Positions 1 to 4,701 of a stretch of 13,902 bases of DNA are shown piece by piece. The position numbers were made by a program, and so were the translations under genes. The number at the start of each line of letters is the position of its first letter. The first letter of the stretch is position 1. The DNA is from UMGS172 sp964424555. Its GTDB lineage: Bacteria; Bacillota; Clostridia; Oscillospirales; Acutalibacteraceae. The stretch lies in assembly GCA_964424555.1 (NCBI GenBank), contig CAYRIX010000044.1, forward strand, positions 1-13,902, written 5' to 3'. The notes under the pieces are model-generated. The model saw only the letters and a program-made list of their open reading frames with translations, searched no databases and was not told where the DNA came from.

Positions 1-30
1 GAAAATAATCAGGTTTTAGATAAATCTTAA

Positions 31-36
31 TATAAT
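31..36 (+). promoter_or_regulatory. Possible ychF promoter -10 box
   Basis: A perfect TATAAT lies about 97 nt upstream of the ychF start. No good -35 hexamer is seen 16-18 bp upstream, so this is a tentative call. Transcription from here would start near position 43 and put the hairpin at 50-86 at the extreme 5' end of the mRNA. Confidence 0.4.
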
Positions 37-49
37 TCCATACGAAAAT

Positions 50-86
50 GGAGTAGAAATGGCGTAGAGAACATACGCCATACTCC
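50..86 (+). other. Bulged hairpin in the ychF 5' leader
   Basis: Two stacked perfect 6-bp stems are visible. GGAGTA (50-55) pairs with TACTCC (81-86), and GGCGTA (61-66) pairs with TACGCC (74-79). An asymmetric internal loop of five against one nucleotides separates them, and a 7-nt loop caps the structure. No T-run follows, so it is not an intrinsic terminator. It lies 46 nt before the start codon and could be an mRNA-stabilising 5' structure or a regulatory leader. No known riboswitch class was recognised. Confidence 0.55.
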
Positions 87-132
87 GAAAGCCCCGATAA
101 ATAAAGGATTTCTTAAAGGAGAATGATATAAA

Positions 133-1239
133 ATGAAACTTGGAATAGTAGGACTTCCGAATGTCGGCAAGTCGACTCTTTTTAATGCCATTACCAATGC
201 AGGCGCTCAGAGCGCCAACTATCCGTTCTGCACGATTGAGCCGAACGTCGGTATGGTTTCGGTTCCCGATGAGCGTCTGGACAAGCTTGCCGAAATGTAC
301 AACCCCGTAAAATTTACCCCTGCAGTTATCGAGTTTGTTGATATCGCAGGACTTGTTAAAGGCGCTTCCAAGGGCGAAGGCTTAGGCAATAAGTTTTTAT
401 CGCACATCCGTGAGGTCGATGCAATAGTGCATGTTGTCCGTTGCTTTGAAAATGACGATATCATCCACGTTGAAGGCTCGGTCGACCCTTCCCGTGATAT
501 CGAAACTATAAACCTTGAGCTTATTTTGTCCGACCTTGAGATACTTGAGCGCCGTCTTGACAAGGCCAACAAGGCACTTAAAGGCGACAAATCATATCAG
601 GCAGAGGTTGATTTCATCAAGCGTCTGATTTCCGAGCTTGAGGCAGGCAAAACTGCACGTGCCGTTGAGGTTGATGAAAACGAGGCCGCTATTCTTTCCA
701 CCATCGAACTGCTCTCCTCCAAGCCTGTTATCTACGCCTGCAATATGAGTGAGGACGATTTTCAGGGCGGCATTGATACCAACGAGCGTTACAATGCGGT
801 AAAAGCAATCGCCGCCGCAGAGGGTGCCGAAACACTGCCCATCTGTGCTTCGCTTGAAGCCGATATGGCCGAAATGAGTGAGGATGAGAAAAAGATGTTC
901 CTTGAAGAACTGGGACTTGACCGTTCGGGTCTTGACCGCCTTATTCAGACCTGCTATTCCCTCTTGGGGCTTATCTCTTATCTCACTGCAGGTCAGCCCG
1001 AGGTCAGAGCCTGGACGATAAAGAAAGGCACCAAAGCTCCTCAGGCTGCAGGCAAGATCCATACCGACTTTGAAAAAGGCTTTATCCGAGCTGAGGTTGT
1101 GGCATATAAAGATCTCATTGCCTGCGGAAACGACGACAAGGCACTCATTGCCGCCAAGGAAAAGGGCTTGGTACGAAGTGAGGGTAAGGAATACGTTATG
1201 CAGGACGGCGACGTTGTTCACTTCCTGTTCAATGTATAA
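133..1239 (+). CDS. ychF: Redox-regulated ATPase YchF (OLA1 family)
   Basis: YchF is a universally conserved P-loop ATPase of the Obg/TRAFAC class. It binds ribosomes and is linked to translation quality control and oxidative-stress responses. The 368 residues match the usual family length of about 363-370. The Walker A GLPNVGKST is at residues 7-15, and the switch region NYPFCTIEPNVG follows near residue 29. NMSE replaces the GTPase NKxD motif; this is the family hallmark that changes specificity from GTP to ATP. A TGS domain forms the C-terminus, ending in DGDVVHFLFNV. A strong AAAGGAG at 116-122 fixes the start codon. The gene is monocistronic, with its own terminator immediately downstream. 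Nothing is unusual in the protein. Confidence 0.97.
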   Translation: MKLGIVGLPNVGKSTLFNAITNAGAQSANYPFCTIEPNVGMVSVPDERLDKLAEMYNPVKFTPAVIEFVDIAGLVKGASKGEGLGNKFLSHIREVDAIVHVVRCFENDDIIHVEGSVDPSRDIETINLELILSDLEILERRLDKANKALKGDKSYQAEVDFIKRLISELEAGKTARAVEVDENEAAILSTIELLSSKPVIYACNMSEDDFQGGIDTNERYNAVKAIAAAEGAETLPICASLEADMAEMSEDEKKMFLEELGLDRSGLDRLIQTCYSLLGLISYLTAGQPEVRAWTIKKGTKAPQAAGKIHTDFEKGFIRAEVVAYKDLIACGNDDKALIAAKEKGLVRSEGKEYVMQDGDVVHFLFNV

Positions 1240-1258
1240 AATTATTAATTAACTTAAA

Positions 1259-1289
1259 ATGTCCGATGTCAAATTTAGACATCGGACAT
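1259..1289. terminator. Bidirectional intrinsic terminator between ychF and comEA-like gene
   Basis: A perfect 12-bp stem is formed by ATGTCCGATGTC (1259-1270) and GACATCGGACAT (1278-1289) around a 7-nt loop. It has an A-rich left flank and a T-run on the right. It can therefore end ychF on the + strand and, less strongly, the convergent gene whose stop codon begins 3 nt beyond the stem. Confidence 0.9.
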
Positions 1290-1291
1290 TT

Positions 1292-1705
1292 TTATTCCAC
1301 TGTTATGTAATCCTTAAGACTCTCATAGGTCTTCTGACCTATTCCGCTGACATTCATAATATCCTCTATCTCAATGAATACGCTTTCGGTCTCACGGTAG
1401 TTTACTATGGCCTTTGCTTTTGCAGGGCCTATGCCGGGCAACGACTCCAGCTCCTCGACCGTTGCAGTGTTTATATTTATCTTATTGCTGACCATACTGT
1501 TGTTAACCGACGTGCTTTCGTCAACCGTTGTTTGGTTAACTTTACTTGATGTCTTATATTGAAAGGAAACTGCGTCCGACGAATCGGTACCGTCCTCGAC
1601 ATAATTCCACTTAAACGCAAAGGTAACCACGATGCCCGCAAACACAAGAAACACTGCGAACAGTATAAGCTTTTCCACCACTGTATTGTTTTTGCTTTCT
1701 GACAT
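1292..1705 (-). CDS. ComEA-like helix-hairpin-helix DNA-binding protein
   Basis: This is a 137-residue membrane-anchored protein. Residues 11-32 form one hydrophobic segment (LILFAVFLVFAGIVVTFAF), so the C-terminus should face outside. A low-complexity Ser/Thr/Val linker follows. A ComEA-type tandem helix-hairpin-helix module covers residues 76-137, beginning ININTATVEELESLPGIG, with GIG turns at about 91-93 and 121-123. ComEA is the double-stranded DNA receptor of natural transformation in Firmicutes. The short form without an SLBB domain could bind DNA at the surface, but the HhH module alone does not prove competence function. GGTGAG lies 4 nt before the start. The gene follows the G5/3D protein on the same strand, with a 56-nt gap that holds a hairpin. 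Confidence 0.85.
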   Translation of the reverse strand: MSESKNNTVVEKLILFAVFLVFAGIVVTFAFKWNYVEDGTDSSDAVSFQYKTSSKVNQTTVDESTSVNNSMVSNKININTATVEELESLPGIGPAKAKAIVNYRETESVFIEIEDIMNVSGIGQKTYESLKDYITVE

Positions 1706-1727
1706 TTATCTCACCGAATCCAAAGAT

Positions 1728-1757
1728 AGGACAGACACCAACAAAAGCATCTGTCCT
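1728..1757 (-). other. Intergenic hairpin between the 3D-protein gene and comEA-like gene
   Basis: AGGACAGA (1728-1735) and TCTGTCCT (1750-1757) form an 8-bp perfect stem around a 14-nt loop, just after the stop of the upstream gene. No U-run follows on the minus strand. It is more likely an mRNA processing or stabilising structure, or a leaky terminator, than an efficient terminator. Confidence 0.5.
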
Positions 1758-1761
1758 AAAA

Positions 1762-2718
1762 TTACTCTAAAACATAAATTTTAACACCTTTTATGCCCCA
1801 ACTGCTTCCACAGTTGCATTTTGAACCTGTTGGCATTCTAAGATCAACCACACGGCCGCTGCCGTTTTTAGCAAAACCTCCTGTATCGGCTGCTATTGCA
1901 TAGCCGTAAACAGTTCCGTCGTTAGCAATTATATAGAGCTTGGTTCCGTACGGGATCTGTTCGGGATTAACTGCAACATAACCGGGACGAGCGGTATTTT
2001 TTCCGAAATAAGCTGTCGAGTTGCTGTCACAGCAACCGCAATAGGCTGACGACTTACCTGAAATAACCTTGGTATACTTGACAGGAACTCCGTTTTTATC
2101 AAGCTCAATAGGCTCAGACGGCTCAACGATAGAGATAGATTTAACATCATCGCTGGTCATAACAGCTGTTTCGGCATGAAGCTTAGTTCCAACAGTCTCA
2201 ACCTGTGCAACAGGTTCTTTCGTAACGGTCTCGCTCTCCACCTCACGGCTCATTTCGATGCCGTTAACCACGGTAATGCAATACACTACCTCTTTTTCAC
2301 CGTTCTGGCCCTTCGTGGTTTTGCTTTCACCCTTATAAAGCTTGTCGCTTTTCACCGTCTTGTAAGAATACTTAACGGTTTCGGTAACGGTTTCATACTT
2401 GGTTGTAATAGTAACAGGCTGGTGTGTATACTCAGCCTCTGAATTCATACCAAGCATCAGCATTGTCTCTTCGGCTTCTTCGACGACCTCATCAGTGTTC
2501 TCGTCTTCGGTTACTGCAATATCGGTCGAATCCTTGGTTTCCTCTGCCTCTCCATAGGTTGCATCAACACAGTGGATACTGTCATTAGAAACCGCAACAG
2601 CATTATCAAAACATAAGAATCCGACAGCTACACATATTACACTCACGACCGCAAAGACTGCACGCTGTATTCTTTTAGAGGTCAAAGCTTTAAGATAGCT
2701 CACGATTTTTTCTAACAT
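1762..2718 (-). CDS. G5 and 3D-domain cell-wall protein (RpfB/YabE/Sps-like)
   Basis: This is a predicted secreted or anchored peptidoglycan-active protein of 318 residues. From the chosen start, residues 21-39 are one hydrophobic segment that serves as signal or anchor. An acidic linker of about 55 residues follows. A G5 domain covers about 104-180 (VTITTKYETVTETVKYSYKT onward). The C-terminal 100 residues are a 3D domain with the AADTGG (Asp278) and RVVDLRM (Asp292) signatures. 3D domains share the MltA-type double-psi barrel and are implicated in lytic transglycosylase action. Cysteine pairs flank the domain (YCGCC near 226 and CNC near 301), which is compatible with disulfides. An ATG 21 nt further upstream is in frame, but GGAG sits 6 nt before the 2718 ATG, so that start is preferred. 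The gene has its own promoter at 2872-2899 and a structured leader. Confidence 0.9.
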   Translation of the reverse strand: MLEKIVSYLKALTSKRIQRAVFAVVSVICVAVGFLCFDNAVAVSNDSIHCVDATYGEAEETKDSTDIAVTEDENTDEVVEEAEETMLMLGMNSEAEYTHQPVTITTKYETVTETVKYSYKTVKSDKLYKGESKTTKGQNGEKEVVYCITVVNGIEMSREVESETVTKEPVAQVETVGTKLHAETAVMTSDDVKSISIVEPSEPIELDKNGVPVKYTKVISGKSSAYCGCCDSNSTAYFGKNTARPGYVAVNPEQIPYGTKLYIIANDGTVYGYAIAADTGGFAKNGSGRVVDLRMPTGSKCNCGSSWGIKGVKIYVLE

Positions 2719-2865
2719 GTAATTCTCCATTCGCCGCATTATTAATATAGCCTTGCCCTCTGCGGCCGACGGGCAAGCTTAGCGGTGATCCGCTTTTGTC
2801 ACTTAAATTTCACAAATGAAATTGTAACAATCTTGTATTAATTTACGCCCGAATCAAGGGCAACA
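2719..2865 (-). other. Structured 5' leader of the 3D-domain gene
   Basis: The leader has about 147 nt between the predicted transcription start and the chosen start codon. In transcript order it shows three hairpins. The first is AATTTCA/TGAAATT (7 bp, 4-nt loop, 2806-2823). The second is AGCGG/CCGCT (loop 2786-2789, 2781-2794). The third is a longer stem of AGCTTGCCC with GGGCAAGGCT (one bulge, 2749-2779). The 12-nt apical loop of the third contains the palindrome CGGCCG. That loop can also pair, with one bulge, with GCGGCGA at 2731-2737, directly beside the ribosome site. This suggests a pseudoknot able to affect translation. It did not match any riboswitch consensus I know; in particular it is not a recognisable ydaO c-di-AMP element. 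Confidence 0.5.
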
Positions 2866-2871
2866 AAACCT

Positions 2872-2899
2872 ATTATAAGCAAAAAAAACGAAAAGTCAA
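2872..2899 (-). promoter_or_regulatory. Housekeeping sigma promoter for the 3D-domain gene
   Basis: On the minus strand TTGACT (2894-2899) and TATAAT (2872-2877) are separated by 16 bp, close to the SigA consensus. The predicted start is near 2865. Confidence 0.8.
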
Positions 2900-3201
2900 C
2901 CATAGGGTGTGTATATCGTTTGTGCAATTTGACGAAAATCTCGCCAAAAAACCGTCGCATAAGTGGTTACAAGATTGTAATTTTTTCGAAAAATGAGGCT
3001 TTTCTACCGGCCCAAAGACAGAAAAAATTGTGCAAACCAACGATTTTTTGTGAACTTATTTCACATTTTAACGCTTTTTAGTTTAAATAACACCAAAAAT
3101 ACCCCAAAACAGCACTTTTGAAGGGGGAAATCCCATAAAACCGCCTGTTTTGAGGTAAAAAACGATTAAAAAACAGTATTTTTCATTAAATTTAACACAG
3201 T
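2900..3201. other. AT-rich gene-free gap
   Basis: No credible coding frame is seen on either strand. The gap contains TTACAA-GA-TTGTAA (2967-2980), whose core TACAAGATTGT recurs in inverted orientation at 2827-2837 across the promoter. The sequence TTGTGCAA occurs twice, near 2919 and 3029. An interrupted inverted repeat CAAAACAG (3105-3112) / CTGTTTTG (3145-3152) encloses a small GGG-AAAT-CCC stem. The last could be a weak terminator for the minus-strand gene ending at 3202, since TATTTTT follows it on that strand. Confidence 0.5.
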
Positions 3202-3810
3202 TCATACAAAGATTTTATCCGCCAAAGTGTTAACCTGCTTAAATAATATCTGCATTAAAGCTTCATCGACAAGCTTTGGCTTGGTTCCTTTTGAAAGCTG
3301 TAATGAAGCCACGGTGTCTCTCCAACTCTTGACTTCTCCAACATCAAGAGTTCCGATACACTTGGGCTCAGCCACGGCAAGCTGTGGCAACACCTCGTGA
3401 GAGAGCCACTCCTCCGATAGTTGTTCCTGCTCGTAGCCGTATATTTCATTCCAACGCTCATCTTTAAGCTGAGACCGCTCGATACCGTTGCGGTGCATCA
3501 AGGCAAACAACGGCATATCAAACTCCTTGTCCCATACTATATCGGTCAGTATATGAATAATATAGCCTCTGAGATAGCCTTCGTCGGTCTTCCCTTTGTT
3601 TTCCTTGTAAAATGAATTGGCGTTGTCGGTCCAAGCATCAAGATCGGCACATCTCAGGTGGGCAGGCCATCGCTTGAGTCTTGGTGCGTGACCGTTTATA
3701 TTGACGCTGTCAGGGCTGATACTGCCGAGATACAGCTCACCGCCGAAAGAATAGCCGTGATTAATATTGTAATAATATGCCGCCTTAAGATGGGTTATCG
3801 GACCCGGCAC
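3202..3810 (-). CDS. Zinc-dependent phospholipase C-like hydrolase
   Basis: This is a 202-residue soluble protein with no signal peptide, resembling the zinc-dependent phospholipase C/alpha-toxin-like family of small clostridial proteins. Candidate metal ligands are His7 (MPGPITH), Asp34 (SISPD), His51 (WPAHLR), and His86 with Asp90 (GYIIHILTD). This His/Asp spacing in an all-helical protein is typical of the family. The substrate is unknown: a phosphoester or phospholipid is plausible, but secretion is not predicted, so a toxin role is unlikely. A longer GTG start at 3819 is possible. The GTG at 3810 is preferred because AGGCGG lies 8 nt upstream and the protein then begins MPGPITH. The gene lies 36 nt downstream of the TetR-family gene, so it is probably cotranscribed under the manganese riboswitch. 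The family call rests on motif pattern. Confidence 0.7.
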   Translation of the reverse strand: MPGPITHLKAAYYYNINHGYSFGGELYLGSISPDSVNINGHAPRLKRWPAHLRCADLDAWTDNANSFYKENKGKTDEGYLRGYIIHILTDIVWDKEFDMPLFALMHRNGIERSQLKDERWNEIYGYEQEQLSEEWLSHEVLPQLAVAEPKCIGTLDVGEVKSWRDTVASLQLSKGTKPKLVDEALMQILFKQVNTLADKIFV

Positions 3811-3846
3811 AGACCTCACCGCCTTTTGATAATTCGTGTAATTTAT

Positions 3847-4392
3847 TTACATTTTAGAATATTGAGTAATTTGAGAAGCCGTATTCAAAACGCATCGCTT
3901 GAACATTTCGGCGAACTCCAATCCCGACATTTCCTCTTTATCCGAAAGCCATAGCACAACGGCATTCTTAAATAACAGCGAAATAAGCTCTGCTTGAAAA
4001 GAATTTAATCTTTCGTTGTCGGAGTTGCACAATAAGTCCTTTACCAACGATTCACGGCAGTATTGAGTAAACGAATCAGTAAAACAGTTTTGACCGTTAA
4101 TTTTAAAGGCCTCGAGATAAAATCCCCTATTATCATAAAGATACTGACACAGGTCAGAAAACTGCTCCCAAACACAGTCGTGTGATTTCAGCCTTTCGAC
4201 CGAAACAAATTCCTTATCAAATATCCAGTTGACTAAATCATACTTGTCACGGAAATGATAATAAAAGCTTTTTCGGTTCATATCACACCCGTTACAAATA
4301 TCACCCACACTTATTCGGGTAAACGGACGCTCAGACATAAGAGCTTTCATCGATGCCGCAAGAGCACGCTTGGTAATGTTGGAATCAGCCAT
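3847..4392 (-). CDS. TetR/AcrR-family transcriptional regulator
   Basis: This is a 181-residue protein with a TetR-type DNA-binding domain at residues 5-55. The helix-turn-helix is ISVGDICNGCDMNRKSFYYHF followed by RDKYDLVNWIF, the YYHFxDK signature of the family. The C-terminal part is helical and resembles the ligand/dimer domain of DhaS-like members; the ligand cannot be deduced. The ATG at 4392 is chosen over the upstream in-frame ATG (4428) because AAAGGAAG lies just before it and because 4428 falls inside the riboswitch terminator. It is the first gene behind the yybP-ykoY aptamer and is followed by the phospholipase-like gene. It is divergent from the P-type ATPase gene, which makes the shared 300-nt gap an obvious candidate for its operator. 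Confidence 0.88.
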   Translation of the reverse strand: MADSNITKRALAASMKALMSERPFTRISVGDICNGCDMNRKSFYYHFRDKYDLVNWIFDKEFVSVERLKSHDCVWEQFSDLCQYLYDNRGFYLEAFKINGQNCFTDSFTQYCRESLVKDLLCNSDNERLNSFQAELISLLFKNAVVLWLSDKEEMSGLEFAEMFKRCVLNTASQITQYSKM

Positions 4393-4412
4393 TTTTAACT
4401 TCCTTTCAAAAA

Positions 4413-4440
4413 GGTCGCAAAAAAACAAAAAGACGCGACC
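4413..4440 (-). other. Alternative hairpin overlapping the riboswitch terminator
   Basis: GGTCGC (complement of 4435-4440) can pair with GCGACC (complement of 4413-4418), enclosing the terminator's U-tract, and is followed by TTTTTG. It competes with the 3' arm of the main terminator. It may be an anti-terminator arm or a second, weaker termination point ahead of the TetR gene. Confidence 0.45.
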
Positions 4441-4462
4441 TATCTATTTGATAAGTCTCGTC
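4419..4462 (-). terminator. Riboswitch-controlled intrinsic terminator
   Basis: On the minus strand GACGAGACTTATC (4462-4450), a 5-nt loop and GATAGGTCGCGTC (4444-4432) form a 13-position stem with one mismatch and one G-U pair. TTTTTGTTTTTTT (4431-4419) follows. The 5' arm is the same sequence that closes the aptamer's P1/P2 helices, so aptamer and terminator are mutually exclusive. Metal binding should favour readthrough (ON switch). Confidence 0.85.
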
Positions 4463-4532
4463 ATTTAAGATGCTGCCAGGAAAAATTCCTTGCTGTTGAC
4501 AGCATCGCACAAGTGCTGACTACTCCCTTATT
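4450..4532 (-). ncRNA. yybP-ykoY manganese riboswitch aptamer
   Basis: Read on the minus strand, the aptamer starts at the predicted transcription start. P1 pairs AUAAG (4531-4527) with CUUAU (4455-4451). The conserved L1 segment GGGAGUAG (4527-4520) follows. AGUCA pairs with UGAC next to the conserved GACGAGA. A short GCA-CUUG-UGC arm (4516-4507) comes next. Finally a GAUGCUG/CAGCAUC arm carries UCAACA on one side and CCUGG on the other. The UCAA (4499-4496) corresponds to the loop segment supplying the Mn2+-contacting adenine in the known L. lactis structure. These elements in this order are characteristic of yybP-ykoY (Rfam RF00080), recalled rather than searched. The element points at the TetR gene, not at the adjacent ATPase. 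Confidence 0.88.
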
Positions 4533-4537
4533 TTTTC

Positions 4538-4567
4538 ATTTTATCAAACATTAATACCGTTTGTCAA
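4538..4567 (-). promoter_or_regulatory. Promoter of the riboswitch/TetR/phospholipase-like operon
   Basis: On the minus strand TTGACA (4562-4567) and TAAAAT (4538-4543) are spaced by 18 bp. The predicted start near 4531 coincides with the first nucleotides of the aptamer's P1 helix, which supports both calls. Confidence 0.8.
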
Positions 4568-4648
4568 TATTTCAGAGCAAAAATTTGGACATTTTTTTAT
4601 TTATGTGTAATTTTTTGAAAAATTTAACAATTTGCCTATGTTTTATTA

Positions 4649-4666
4649 TATAATGTATGATATAAT
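4649..4666 (+). promoter_or_regulatory. Candidate ATPase promoter -10 boxes
   Basis: Two perfect TATAAT hexamers lie at 4649-4654 and 4661-4666, 35-50 nt before the TTG start of the ATPase gene. Neither has a convincing -35 at 16-18 bp, which would fit a promoter needing an activator or one subject to repression. The surroundings are so AT-rich that chance matches are possible. Confidence 0.45.
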
Positions 4667-4701
4667 TACAATATTATATTTTTTGCGGAGGTGTATTTAT
4701 C

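Noticed and set aside
592..1221. 209-codon open frame antisense to ychF
   Set aside because: It is a mirror of a well-conserved gene, with no recognisable domain, ribosome site or promoter.
2740..2870. ydaO-type c-di-AMP riboswitch before the 3D-domain gene
   Set aside because: The leader is too short and lacks the conserved ydaO junction sequences; kept as an unclassified structured leader.
4393..4428. Twelve-residue N-terminal extension of the TetR protein
   Set aside because: It overlaps the riboswitch terminator U-tract and lacks its own ribosome site; AAAGGAAG precedes the 4392 ATG.
4441..4533. Riboswitch on the + strand controlling the ATPase
   Set aside because: The conserved GGGAGUAG, UCAACA and GACGAGA segments, the promoter and the terminator U-tract all read on the minus strand.
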